From Roseburia sp. 1XD42-34 (GTDB lineage: Bacteria > Bacillota > Bacilli > Bacillales > Amphibacillaceae): a DNA stretch of 64,000 nt. A program made the position numbers and the translations under genes. Shown here in pieces: positions 45,309 through 54,297 of this stretch. Each line of letters starts with the position of its first letter. Within the stretch, counting starts at the first letter, position 1. Under the pieces are notes generated by a model, which was not told the origin of the DNA, did not search any database, and worked only from the letters and a program-made list of their open reading frames with translations. Location of the stretch: positions 62,001 to 126,000 of the forward strand of contig NZ_QWLJ01000009.1 of NCBI RefSeq assembly GCF_009917385.1, read 5' to 3'.

Positions 45309-45647
45309 CTGAGCGGGGTCAATAGGTTGCTAATTCAGTGTCTAGAGCTAAGGATAAAGTGAAATAAATCTAGCCAGAGACTATAGAACTTTAGACACGT
45401 TGTAGTTTTCTTTATTACATCGTTTTACTGCCTATGAAACTATCCACAATATATATTTGAGAGTTCACCTCCATACTTCGCACTCGATTACCGCAACTAT
45501 AACTCGTTTTTTAACCAAATGTTGTAGGTAAATTAGTTGGTGTATAATTTTTTAGGGACACTTACATATTATTAAAAAAAGTATAGGAGTTATTATTCTG
45601 TTTTTCTAACTAGCTCACTAGTAAATATACTATTTCGTTTTATTTTC

Positions 45648-45676
45648 TTGCAAAACCAATGCATGTCATGTAAAAT
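45648..45676 (+). promoter_or_regulatory. Promoter of the ribU transcript
   Basis: TTGCAA (45648-45653) and TAAAAT (45671-45676) are 17 bp apart, about 25 bp before the start of the FMN aptamer. Confidence 0.6.
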
Positions 45677-45701
45677 AATTGTAACAATAAAATATCGATT
45701 C

Positions 45702-45932
45702 CATCTTCGGGGCAGGGTGAAATTCCCGACCGACGGTAAAAAGCGTATGCTTTAAGTCCGTGACCCACAATCATTATTGTGGTTGATCTGGTGCAAGTCC
45801 AGAACCGACAGTTACAGTCTGGATGGGAGAAGATGTCGAGCCGAATCATAGGTACACATATGTGCCTTGCTTTTTCCTATGCTTGTTTACGTTTACCCTA
45901 AAGCCCCGATTAGGTGCTTTAGGGTTTTTTAG
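45702..45932 (+). promoter_or_regulatory. FMN riboswitch (RFN element) with terminator
   Basis: The aptamer (45702-45836) has the conserved RFN blocks TTCGGGGCAGGGTGAAATTC, CCGACCGACGGTA, AGTCCGTGACCC, GGTTGATCTGGTGCAAGTCC and GTCTGGATGGGAGAAGA. A terminator follows: CCCTAAAGC pairs with GCTTTAGGG (45897-45927) and runs into TTTTTT. FMN should end transcription before ribU. Confidence 0.96.
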
Positions 45933-46007
45933 TGTGAGAAAAAGGAACAGGCTTAGATCCTTCATCACGAGATTGGAATCGATACATGATGAAGGGAGAA
46001 ATAGAAT

Positions 46008-46604
46008 ATGCAACCAATGAATAAACAATCGTCGAAACTGATGAAAGTTATTGTATTAGCTTTATTAGGTACGATCTCGTTATTATTGTTTTTCTTGAAC
46101 TTTCCACTGCCGTTATTACCAGCTTTTTTGAAAATTGATTTCAGTGATGTTCCGGCTTTAATGGCTTCATTAATCTTTTCACCATTTGCTGGCGTACTTG
46201 TAGTGGCTATTAAAAACCTTTTGTATTTAGCCGTCTCTGGAGCATCTGATCCAATCGGTGTTCTTGCTAACTTAATAGCGGGCATATTGTTTGTCGTACC
46301 AGTTTCCATGCTGTATCACAAATTTAAAGGCGTGAAAAGTATTGTTTCTGGCTTAGTTACTGGGACTATTATTATGGCAGTTGGAATGAGTGTATTAAAT
46401 TATTTCGTTTTCTTACCGGCATATGCGTGGTTCATGGGTTGGGAGGATATGTCCAGTACAGCGGTTAAATGGGGAGTTGTCTATGGTGGGATCTTACCAT
46501 TTAATATAATAAAAGGAATTATTGTTGGTTTATTATTTGTTCCGTTATTTTTAAAGCTACGTACATGGCTTGAAGTAAAACAAGCAAAATTTGCTTCGTC
46601 GTAA
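46008..46604 (+). CDS. ribU: Riboflavin ECF transporter S component RibU
   Basis: A 198-residue membrane protein with six hydrophobic segments. The first half contains FPLPLLPAFLKIDFSDVPAL, a RibU-family signature. It binds riboflavin and works with a shared energy-coupling module, not encoded nearby. The upstream FMN riboswitch settles the substrate. AAGGGAG precedes ATG 46008. The gene is monocistronic, ended by a terminator that is followed by an F1 repeat. Confidence 0.95.
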   Translation: MQPMNKQSSKLMKVIVLALLGTISLLLFFLNFPLPLLPAFLKIDFSDVPALMASLIFSPFAGVLVVAIKNLLYLAVSGASDPIGVLANLIAGILFVVPVSMLYHKFKGVKSIVSGLVTGTIIMAVGMSVLNYFVFLPAYAWFMGWEDMSSTAVKWGVVYGGILPFNIIKGIIVGLLFVPLFLKLRTWLEVKQAKFASS

Positions 46605-46630
46605 CATAATTCTATAAATGAATAAATATA

Positions 46631-46673
46631 GCAGTGCAGTTCTTTATTTCTAATGGGCTGCACTGCTTTTTTA
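46631..46673 (+). terminator. Terminator of ribU
   Basis: GCAGTGCAG (46631-46639) pairs with CTGCACTGC (46658-46666), followed by TTTTTTAC. F1 copy f begins at 46674. Confidence 0.9.
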
Positions 46674-46881
46674 CGGTCTAGGAAATTATCAAATTTTGCC
46701 GTTGTGGATAAACTTACGAAGTTATTTAGCCACGTCCGTCGCAAGCGCCCAGCAACTAGGCAACTTCACGAATCGCCCTACGATAAGTCATCATTGGTTC
46801 GTATCCTTACCATGATTCCTAAAACTTTAGTTGCTTCGTTCCAGTCGCTACGTTGCTAACCGGGCGCCTTGCGCCTTTGTT
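46674..46881 (+). repeat. F1 repeat, copy f (internally deleted form)
   Basis: It runs from GGTCTAGGAAATTATCAAAT to CGCCTTGCGCCTTTGTT, with AGCCACGTCCGTCGCAAGCG and CAGCAACTAGGCAACTTCAC. It shares with copy e the same internal deletion, with GATTCCTAAAACTTTAGTTG at the junction. The left end touches the ribU terminator. Confidence 0.92.
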
Positions 46882-47092
46882 CCACCTGCTCGATGCGAAA
46901 TGTTGCTCGTGTTAGTTTAAGGTTGAGTTTTTGGTGAAGTGTATGTGCTGTGCACGAAGTATAAATAATCCCTCCTTCCCGTGAAGTTTTGGATGAAAAG
47001 GTGAGTTTTTAGTAATGCTTAATCACATTGCAAAATAACATGGTTTTTAAGAAAGCTATTATGTAAATACAATAACGCTTGTAGAAATTTAT

Positions 47093-47252
47093 CCTATAAA
47101 TAAGATGCTCTTAGACTCCACTTCCGGAGACTGATATTCTTTGTGGCAACGTGTCTAAGTAGGTGGATAATATAAACACATATGCTTTATTTCGTAAGCA
47201 CTCAGTCTTTAAGTGCTACCATTGAAAAGTGAATTCAGTCAATCGAATTTAT
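47093..47252 (+). repeat. E2 repeat, copy 9 (degenerate)
   Basis: After TTTAT (47088-47092) it reads CCTATAAATAAGATGCTCTT, AGACTCCACTTCCGGAGACT and GTGTCTAAGTAGGTGGATAA. The right half is worn and the last hairpin is not clear. The rest of the spacer 46882-47336 shows no gene. Confidence 0.7.
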
Positions 47253-47336
47253 GTGCTAATCTTCTTATGATTAAATATGTTATAGTAGCAACAACTTTTA
47301 TTTGCAAAAATGAAGAAGGAAAGAGGTGTTTTCATA

Positions 47337-48302
47337 ATGTACGGTAATATAACGGATGTACCTGGGATTAAGGTGGGAAATGTTGAGGATACAGAGGCGA
47401 TGACAGGCTGTTCAGTAATTGTTTTAGAGACTGGCGCTGTTTGTGGTGTTGATATACGAGGAGCTGCTCCAGGAACCCGTGAGACAGCGTTGTTAAATCC
47501 AGTGAATGCAGTAGAACAAGTTCATGCAATTACGCTTTCTGGAGGGAGCGCCTTTGGGTTAGCAGCGGCTGATGGAGTGATGGACTATTTAGAAGAACAA
47601 GGAATTGGTTTAGATGTTGGTGTTGCTAAAGTGCCAATTGTTCCAGCAGCGATATTATTTGATTTAGCTGTTGGGGATGGGAATATCCGTCCCGATAAGG
47701 AAATGGGTTACCAAGCAGCCAAACAGGCTAAAAAGGGAACCTTTATGTTTGGAAATGTTGGTGCTGGATGTGGTGCAACGGTTGGTAAATTAACAGGTAT
47801 AAAACATTGTATGAAAGGTGGTCTTGGCAGTGCTTCTATGGAATTAGAAAATGGTATTATTATCGGTGCATTAGTAGCTGTAAATGCAGTTGGGGATATT
47901 AGGTGTCCAGATAGTGGAAAAATACTTGCAGGTCCGATTGATCCAAATACGCAACAAATAATTGACAGTATTACGTACATGCAAAAGAACCAAATACAAA
48001 TACCGCCTGGCATGAATACGACGCTTGGTGTTGTAGCAGCTAATGTTTCTCTTACTAAAGCAGAGGCTACAAAAATCTCACAAATAGCGCATAATGCGCT
48101 AGCTAAGACAATCTATCCTGTACATACTATGTTGGATGGCGATACGATGTTTACACTAGCAACAGGGAACAAACGCGTTTCCGTTGATCTTATTGGTAGC
48201 ATGGCAGTGAAAGTAGTCGAAGAAGCGATTGTTCAAGCAATTATTTCAGCTAGTTCGATGGGTAACGTCCCTTCCTACCAAACGTTTAAGCCAAAAGGGT
48301 AG
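47337..48302 (+). CDS. P1/S58-family peptidase (DmpA/NylC-like N-terminal nucleophile hydrolase)
   Basis: A 321-residue proenzyme. It begins with MYGNITDVPGIKVGNVEDTE, typical of the family. GSAFGLAAADGVMDYLEEQ near residue 80 and GNVGAGCGATVGKLTG near 140 follow. The self-cleavage site is probably Asn227-Thr228 in MNTTLGVVAANV, freeing Thr228 as nucleophile, as in NylC. Relatives hydrolyse D- or beta-aminopeptides or amide oligomers. ATG 47337 is chosen because AAAGAGGTG lies just upstream. Substrate unknown. Confidence 0.88.
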   Translation: MYGNITDVPGIKVGNVEDTEAMTGCSVIVLETGAVCGVDIRGAAPGTRETALLNPVNAVEQVHAITLSGGSAFGLAAADGVMDYLEEQGIGLDVGVAKVPIVPAAILFDLAVGDGNIRPDKEMGYQAAKQAKKGTFMFGNVGAGCGATVGKLTGIKHCMKGGLGSASMELENGIIIGALVAVNAVGDIRCPDSGKILAGPIDPNTQQIIDSITYMQKNQIQIPPGMNTTLGVVAANVSLTKAEATKISQIAHNALAKTIYPVHTMLDGDTMFTLATGNKRVSVDLIGSMAVKVVEEAIVQAIISASSMGNVPSYQTFKPKG

Positions 48303-48333
48303 CAGGTTTATTTGATTCTAACTGGAAAATGAC

Positions 48334-48371
48334 TACTTCATTTCAGTGGGGATTCACCACTGAAATGAAGT
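48334..48371. terminator. Bidirectional terminator between the P1 peptidase and yteA
   Basis: ACTTCATTTCAGTGG pairs perfectly with CACTGAAATGAAGT across a short loop, between convergent genes. Confidence 0.75.
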
Positions 48372-48378
48372 GTGATTC

Positions 48379-48732
48379 CTATTCTTCCCCCACCAAGCAA
48401 CGAGCTGTAGGTTGTACTTCTAGCCGTTCAATCGGGATTGGTTTTCCCGATTTTTCACTTAATCCAAACGTTCCCAGTTCAATTTTCTGTAACGCATCAT
48501 CAATTGCTTGTAATTGTTCTTCTAACATTTGCTTCACACTAGCTTGTTTTTGCTGCTCAAACTGTTCTGTTCCCATGTCTGCGGGGTGGTTATCATAATC
48601 GGCTAATTCTTGTAAAGCCTCGTTGGGAGCTACCGTCTTATTCGCTTCGATAGCTTCTTCTGTTTCTTTTTTCATTTTTAAGAGTTTTTCTTGAAACTCA
48701 AATAATTTATCTTGGCTAAGATATGTTTTCAT
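48379..48732 (-). CDS. yteA: YteA-like DksA/TraR-type protein with degenerate zinc finger
   Basis: A 117-residue protein. The first 75 residues form a coiled-coil with ELADYDNHPADMGTEQFEQQ, a block shared by YteA proteins. The zinc-finger end keeps the outline FGLSEKSGKPIPIERLEVQP but has lost three of the four Cys; only Cys113 (RCLVGEE) is left. It therefore probably does not bind zinc. ATG 48732 follows AGAAAGGGA. The 5' part of its open frame overlaps the 3' end of menI only if a longer start is assumed. Function unknown. Confidence 0.82.
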   Translation of the reverse strand: MKTYLSQDKLFEFQEKLLKMKKETEEAIEANKTVAPNEALQELADYDNHPADMGTEQFEQQKQASVKQMLEEQLQAIDDALQKIELGTFGLSEKSGKPIPIERLEVQPTARCLVGEE

Positions 48733-48761
48733 TGGAGAATCCCTTTCTGAAGGTCCGAGGA

Positions 48762-49148
48762 TTATTTTTTCTTGGTAATTATACCAATGGTACATCGGGA
48801 AACACATAGGAGTTGACCTTGTTCATCGGTAATCTTTATTTCCCAAACCATCGTTGATTTGCCAATGTGTAAAGGAATTGCTGTTGCTGTTACAAGTCCG
48901 CTTTTAGCACTGCGGATATGATTGGCATTAATTTCTATTCCAAAAACTGCTTCTGATTGGAGATCCACATGTAGACTGGCACCAATACTAGCTGCTGATT
49001 CAGCAAGCGCAACAGATGCACCACCATGCAGATACCCGAATGGTTGGCGAGTTCGGTGGTCGATGGGCATTGTAAGCTGGACTTTTTCTTTTGTCATCGT
49101 CACCGACTCCATGCCAAGAGTTTCCATTAACGTGTTCGGATAAACCAT
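48762..49148 (-). CDS. menI: Hotdog-fold thioesterase, probably 1,4-dihydroxy-2-naphthoyl-CoA thioesterase
   Basis: A 128-residue hotdog-fold protein. The PaaI/MenI catalytic block is PFGYLHGGASVALAESAASIG (about residues 37-57), with the Glu of the helix expected to be the catalytic acid. GIEINANHIRSAKSG is the second conserved region. The place directly before menA makes DHNA-CoA the likely substrate, between MenB and MenA. AGGAGG precedes ATG 49148. It runs with menA (12-bp gap). Confidence 0.82.
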   Translation of the reverse strand: MVYPNTLMETLGMESVTMTKEKVQLTMPIDHRTRQPFGYLHGGASVALAESAASIGASLHVDLQSEAVFGIEINANHIRSAKSGLVTATAIPLHIGKSTMVWEIKITDEQGQLLCVSRCTIGIITKKK

Positions 49149-49159
49149 GAAGCTTCCTC

Positions 49160-50098
49160 CTAATTTATAAACGTACTAATGAATAATGAGATACCTAACA
49201 GAATCCCATAAATGGAATTGGTTTTACCAGTGGCTGCCATAGCAGGCATCATTTCAAGCGGCTGTGTCTTGCCTTTGAACTTTTGGATCACATCAACAGC
49301 TTTTATGGCACCGATAAAAGTAATGAGTGACCATAATGGAAAAATACCTTTTATAATAAGCCATGCGGTGATGAAGAAGGCTGTTAAAAACATCAGCGCT
49401 AGAAAGCCAATAGCTCGCTTTCGACCTAATAAAATCGCAAGCGTTTTTCGACCACTTTCTTTATCATTGTCCAAATCACGAATGTTGTTGGAAAGCAAGA
49501 TGGCTCCGATAAATATGGCAATTGGAATGGAAGCAAGTATTACTTCTAACGTGATGGTTTGGGTTTGAATGAAATAACTGATTCCGATAATGACAGTGCC
49601 CATTAAGAATCCCGAAAACAACTCCCCTAATGGGGTATAGGCTATTGGGTAAGGACCTCCAGTATATAAATATCCGAAAAGCATACAGATTAAACCAATA
49701 ACTGCAATCCACCAACTTGATGTAGCACTAATGAAAACACCGAGTAACATGGCAATTCCGAAAAAGCTTAGTGCTAGTTGCAAGACTGTTTTTGGTTTAA
49801 TTCCGTCGCGGACGATCGTACCACCGATACCAACAGATTCTTCGTTATCGAGACCTTTAACAAAATCATAATACTCATTAAACATATTTGTGGCAGCTTG
49901 AATAAGCATGGAAGCAATAAGCATGGCCATGAAAAGGAGTATGTTCATATGACCTTCATGAAAAGCAAGCATAGAGCCGACAAACACTGGTACAAATGAA
50001 GCGGTTAATGTATGAGGGCGTAGTAGTCGCCACCAGATCTGAAAACCATCTCTTTCGTTAAGTGCATCTTTGACGGTAACTTTATTGGATGAATGCAT
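49160..50098 (-). CDS. menA: 1,4-dihydroxy-2-naphthoate polyprenyltransferase
   Basis: A 312-residue membrane enzyme with eight to nine hydrophobic segments. The first Asp-rich motif is NMFNEYYDFVKGLDNEE near residue 72, and the second is NNIRDLDNDKESGRKTLA near 205. These bind the polyprenyl diphosphate through Mg2+. It makes demethylmenaquinone by adding the isoprenoid tail to DHNA. Divergent from menF with a 216-bp shared upstream region. AGGGGAGA precedes the start. Confidence 0.95.
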   Translation of the reverse strand: MHSSNKVTVKDALNERDGFQIWWRLLRPHTLTASFVPVFVGSMLAFHEGHMNILLFMAMLIASMLIQAATNMFNEYYDFVKGLDNEESVGIGGTIVRDGIKPKTVLQLALSFFGIAMLLGVFISATSSWWIAVIGLICMLFGYLYTGGPYPIAYTPLGELFSGFLMGTVIIGISYFIQTQTITLEVILASIPIAIFIGAILLSNNIRDLDNDKESGRKTLAILLGRKRAIGFLALMFLTAFFITAWLIIKGIFPLWSLITFIGAIKAVDVIQKFKGKTQPLEMMPAMAATGKTNSIYGILLGISLFISTFIN

Positions 50099-50314
50099 CT
50101 ATTCTCCCCTCTCCTTGTTTGTTACTATATATAAAGTGTATAACATGAGCTACTGTTACTACTTAATAAAATATGAGAACGATAATCATATTAATTCTAT
50201 GGAATTTATGATAGAGTGTCAACGCTTGCGATTGATTTCCTTGAGAATAAGCTTAAAAGAGAATAAAATGAAGAAGAAAGTTTGTCATTGTTAGTTTAAC
50301 GGAGGTTAATTGAA

Positions 50315-51706
50315 ATGATAGAAGTACAGGATCAGCAAGTGGAAAAACTCTTGCGGGATGCCATTCACCAGATGCCATTAACGAAAGAGACTCAACTTGT
50401 TAGCATTACGAAACGGGTAGAACCAAAAGATCCAGTTCTTTTCTTTGCAGCAGCTGCAAAATTAAATAAAGAGCGATGTTTTTGGACAAGCACAAAGGAT
50501 TCTTTTTCCATCGTTGGGGTTGGAAATGTATTTGAAATAAGTGCCAACCAAGATCGTTTTCACTATACAGAAATTACTTGGAAGAAACTACTAGATGATG
50601 TACGAATTTATAACCCTTTTCAAGCACCTGGAACCGGATTAGTAAGTCTAGGTGGATTAGATTTTGACCCACAAAAGCCAAGAACGGAACTGTGGGCTGA
50701 TTTCCCTAGAGCTAAATTTACTGTACCAGAATATATGCTGACAAAGAATATGGAAGATGTTTATTTTACCATTAACTTGAAGATACGTAAGGATGATCAT
50801 CCTGTTCAGTTAATGAAAGCAATAGAGGATGTTGAAAGGATGTTGTTTCAAGCTTCTAAAGATCCACATGGGGTACCGCATCTAGTAAACTCCAAAGTGA
50901 TTGCTCCAGAACAATGGAAGCAAACTGTACAAAAAGCGAAACAAGAGATCCAACAGAAGCAAATGGATAAAATCGTGCTTGCTAGAGAGTTGCGTCTTCA
51001 ATTTAGTAAGCAAGTGAATATTAGTCATATTTTAGGTGATTTAATTAAAAAACAGTCGAACAGTTATGTGTTTGCTTTTGAACAACATAATAGTTGCTTT
51101 GTAGGCGCTACCCCGGAACGACTTGTAAAGGTAGATAAACAGGAGCTGTTATCAACTTGCCTAGCAGGAACCGCACCACGAGGTAAAACAGAAGTAGAAG
51201 ATCAACAAATGGCAGACAACCTATTACATGACCAGAAAAATAGGGAAGAACATGAGTTTGTCGTGCAAATGATTAAACAAGGATTAAACAAATATTGCAC
51301 GGATGTGCACATACCAGATACACCCGTTGTATATCCGTTGAAAAATCTACAGCATTTATATACGCCTGTGACAGGAAGGCTAAAAGATGGTTTTACGATT
51401 TTTAATGTTGTCAAAGAATTACATCCTACACCAGCTCTTGGTGGAGTACCGCGAGATTTGTCAATGAGGTTTATTCGGGATTATGAACGGTTAGACCGGG
51501 GATGGTACGGTGCTCCTGTTGGTTGGCTAGATAGTAACGACCATGGGGAATTTGCAGTAGCGATTCGTTCGGCATTAATTCAAGAAGATGAAGCGTCTTT
51601 GTTTGCAGGCTGTGGAATTGTCAAAGATTCAAATCCAGAGGAAGAATTTGAAGAAACACGCATTAAATTCTTTCCAATGTTAACTGTTTTAGGAGGACAA
51701 GCATGA
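50315..51706 (+). CDS. menF: Isochorismate synthase MenF
   Basis: A 463-residue chorismate-using enzyme that makes isochorismate for menaquinone. Family blocks are KIVLARELRL near residue 220, FVGATPERLVKV near 265, CLAGTAPRG near 285, EHEFVVQMIK near 310, LHPTPALGGVPRD near 370 and FAGCGIVKDSNPEEEFEETR near 430. GGAGG lies nine bases before the ATG. The stop overlaps the menD start by four bases (ATGA), so the two are translationally coupled. First gene of menFDHB. Confidence 0.95.
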   Translation: MIEVQDQQVEKLLRDAIHQMPLTKETQLVSITKRVEPKDPVLFFAAAAKLNKERCFWTSTKDSFSIVGVGNVFEISANQDRFHYTEITWKKLLDDVRIYNPFQAPGTGLVSLGGLDFDPQKPRTELWADFPRAKFTVPEYMLTKNMEDVYFTINLKIRKDDHPVQLMKAIEDVERMLFQASKDPHGVPHLVNSKVIAPEQWKQTVQKAKQEIQQKQMDKIVLARELRLQFSKQVNISHILGDLIKKQSNSYVFAFEQHNSCFVGATPERLVKVDKQELLSTCLAGTAPRGKTEVEDQQMADNLLHDQKNREEHEFVVQMIKQGLNKYCTDVHIPDTPVVYPLKNLQHLYTPVTGRLKDGFTIFNVVKELHPTPALGGVPRDLSMRFIRDYERLDRGWYGAPVGWLDSNDHGEFAVAIRSALIQEDEASLFAGCGIVKDSNPEEEFEETRIKFFPMLTVLGGQA

Positions 51707-53448
51707 ATCATACAGAAGTTTTGACACGCTATGTGACGAATTTTGTCGATGAATTAGTTGCCAACGGATTAACGGATGCCGTTATTTCTCCTGGTTCCAG
51801 ATCCACACCGCTAGCGCTAACGTTGGCTGAGCATAAAAAGATGAAAGAATGGGTTATTATTGATGAACGGTCCGCTGCTTTTTTTGCACTTGGACTGGCG
51901 AAGAAAACAAAGCGACCCGTTATTCTTGTTTGTACATCTGGAACAGCAACTGCCAATTACTTTCCAGCTATCGTCGAGGCTTATTATAGCAGGGTTCCGC
52001 TAATTGTTTTGACTGCTGACCGCCCGCATGAATTACGGGATGTTGGTGCTCCTCAGGCTATTGACCAAATAAAAATGTATGGAGATTATGTAAAATGGTT
52101 TCATGAAATGGCACTTCCGGAAGCTGCTCCGCACATGCTTCAATATGTACGAAATAAAGCTGCAAGTGCGTGCTATATGGCTCTGGAAGGGAACCCTGGT
52201 GTGGTTCACTTGAACTTTCCTTTTCGGGAACCATTAATGGTAGATTTTCAGTATGAAAACGTGTGGGGGATTCATGAACGTTCTCATCCGACTTCAATCT
52301 TACCTGCTTATGAAGGGAAGAAACATTTATCCAAACAGCAGATGGAGGAGATATTACTAAAATTAGCGAATAAGGAAAAAGGTGTTCTGGTTTGCGGACC
52401 ACAAACAGATCCTGAATTACCAGAGGCAATTACGACGTTAGCTAAAAAATGGGAAATTCCTATTTTAGCAGACCCATTATCACAGGTTCGAGCTGGAAGC
52501 CATGTCTCAGATGTAATTATTGAAAGTTATGACGCATTATTACGCAATGAAGCAATTCGAGAAAGGTTGAAACCGGAATTTATTATTCGCTTTGGCGCAA
52601 TGCCAGTCTCCAAAGCATATTCATTTTATGTAAAACAACATCCTCATGCAATGCAAATAGTTGTGGAAGACTATGAAGGATTTCGTGAACCAACGAGTAC
52701 ATCAACCACGTTTATCTTTGCTGATGCAGTTGAGTGCTGCCAGGATTTTGCAGCTTCAGCAACGCTAAAGGGTTCAAAAACATGGTTGCAAATCTGGAAG
52801 CAATATAATGAGATTGCGAAAAAGCACCTAAACTATAAGCCAGATCAGGAGCTTAAAGAGGGGGAAGCAGTACGTACTTTACTCGAGACAACCCCGGAAA
52901 AGAGCTGTATTTTTGTTGGAAACAGTATGGCAGTACGTGATTTAGATTCATTCTTTTGGACCACAAAAAAGCAAATCGAAGTACTTGCTAACCGTGGGGC
53001 AAACGGAATTGACGGTGTCGTATCAAGTGGTTTGGGAGCATGTGCAGCTGGAAGTAGAGTAACTCTTGTATTAGGAGATTTATCATTTTTTCATGATATG
53101 AATGGGTTGCATGCTGCTATGCATTATCAATTACCACTTACTATTTTATTAATTAATAATAACGGTGGGGGCATTTTTTCTTTTTTATCACAGGCAAATG
53201 ACAAACAGCATTTCGAATCATTATTTGGTACACCTCTAAATATTGATTTTAAACATGCGGTCCACATGTACGGTGGTCAGTATGTGCTTGCGAAAACAGA
53301 ACTAGAGGTAAGGGAAGCACTTTTAGAAAGCTATCAACAAGCTGGGCTGGTAGTTGTTGAAGTAAAAACAAACCGGGAGGTCAATGCTCTTTGGCATCGT
53401 GAAAAATGGCAGGCAATTGAGCAGGAAATAGTAGGAGAGAGGAATTAA
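51703..53448 (+). CDS. menD: SEPHCHC synthase MenD
   Basis: A 581-residue thiamine-diphosphate enzyme that joins isochorismate and 2-oxoglutarate. The N-terminal VISPGSRSTPLALTL and RSAAFFALGLAKKTKRP hold the catalytic Glu region; CTSGTATANYFPAIVEAYYS follows. The C-terminal ThDP-binding part has LGDLSFFHDMNGLHAA and LLINNNGGGIFSFL near 450-490. AGGAGG precedes the ATG, which overlaps the menF stop. menH starts 2 bp after its stop. Confidence 0.96.
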   Translation: MNHTEVLTRYVTNFVDELVANGLTDAVISPGSRSTPLALTLAEHKKMKEWVIIDERSAAFFALGLAKKTKRPVILVCTSGTATANYFPAIVEAYYSRVPLIVLTADRPHELRDVGAPQAIDQIKMYGDYVKWFHEMALPEAAPHMLQYVRNKAASACYMALEGNPGVVHLNFPFREPLMVDFQYENVWGIHERSHPTSILPAYEGKKHLSKQQMEEILLKLANKEKGVLVCGPQTDPELPEAITTLAKKWEIPILADPLSQVRAGSHVSDVIIESYDALLRNEAIRERLKPEFIIRFGAMPVSKAYSFYVKQHPHAMQIVVEDYEGFREPTSTSTTFIFADAVECCQDFAASATLKGSKTWLQIWKQYNEIAKKHLNYKPDQELKEGEAVRTLLETTPEKSCIFVGNSMAVRDLDSFFWTTKKQIEVLANRGANGIDGVVSSGLGACAAGSRVTLVLGDLSFFHDMNGLHAAMHYQLPLTILLINNNGGGIFSFLSQANDKQHFESLFGTPLNIDFKHAVHMYGGQYVLAKTELEVREALLESYQQAGLVVVEVKTNREVNALWHREKWQAIEQEIVGERN

Positions 53449-53450
53449 TC

Positions 53451-54251
53451 GTGTTTTTTTCGATTGGAGATGCTACGTACTGGTATGAAGTGCATGGTGA
53501 AGGAAAACCACTTGTTTTACTCCATGGATTTACGGGTAGTAGCCAAACATGGCAGTCTTTTGTAAGCATATGGAAGCAGCATTGGCAAGTCATCACCGTG
53601 GATCTTCCTGGTCATGGAAAAACAACTGCAAACCATAAATCAATGGAAGCGTGCTGTAGCGATCTTGATTCGCTGTTAAAGTATTTAAATCTAAAATCTG
53701 TTCATCTGCTAGGTTATTCCATGGGTGGTAGAACAGCGATCGCTTTTGCAATGAATTATCCAGAAGCGGTAAAGAGCCTAATACTAGAAAGTACTTCTCC
53801 AGGTCTTGCAGATCCGATAGAGCGCAAACAACGAAAACAAGCGGACAATAAGTTGGCAACAAACTTGGAACAAAGGGGAATAAACTGGTTTGTTTCTTAT
53901 TGGGAAAACATTCCCCTATTTATAACGCAACAAAAGTTACCAGTTTCTGTTCAAGATAGGATCCGTAAAGAACGCATGAGTCATTCAGCCTCAGGCTTAG
54001 CTGATTCCTTACGTTTTATGGGGACAGGAGCACAGGAATCATACTGGGACAAATTACCTCAGTTTGATAAACCTGTTTACCTACTAACGGGAAAGTTAGA
54101 TCAAAAGTACTGCGAAATTATGGGGAAAATGGAACAAATCCTACCACATGCAGAACAAACCATCGTTTCTGACGCAGGACATGCAATTCACGTGGAGAAA
54201 CCGAATATTTTTGGTAAAATAGTAACTGGATGTTTAAAGGGGTTATACTAA
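53451..54251 (+). CDS. menH: SHCHC synthase MenH (alpha/beta hydrolase)
   Basis: A 266-residue alpha/beta-fold enzyme that removes pyruvate from SEPHCHC. The oxyanion-hole region is VLLHGFTGSSQTW near residue 22, the nucleophile is Ser90 in GYSMGGRTAIA, and the His is in DAGHAIHVEKP near 243. Start GTG 53451 has AGGAGAGGAAT just before. Spaced 2 bp from menD, so it is in the same operon. Position inside the men cluster distinguishes it from other hydrolases. Confidence 0.92.
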   Translation: MFFSIGDATYWYEVHGEGKPLVLLHGFTGSSQTWQSFVSIWKQHWQVITVDLPGHGKTTANHKSMEACCSDLDSLLKYLNLKSVHLLGYSMGGRTAIAFAMNYPEAVKSLILESTSPGLADPIERKQRKQADNKLATNLEQRGINWFVSYWENIPLFITQQKLPVSVQDRIRKERMSHSASGLADSLRFMGTGAQESYWDKLPQFDKPVYLLTGKLDQKYCEIMGKMEQILPHAEQTIVSDAGHAIHVEKPNIFGKIVTGCLKGLY

Positions 54252-54297
54252 ATGAATTACCTTTTTACTTTACATAGACATTAAAGGAGGAAGAAAC

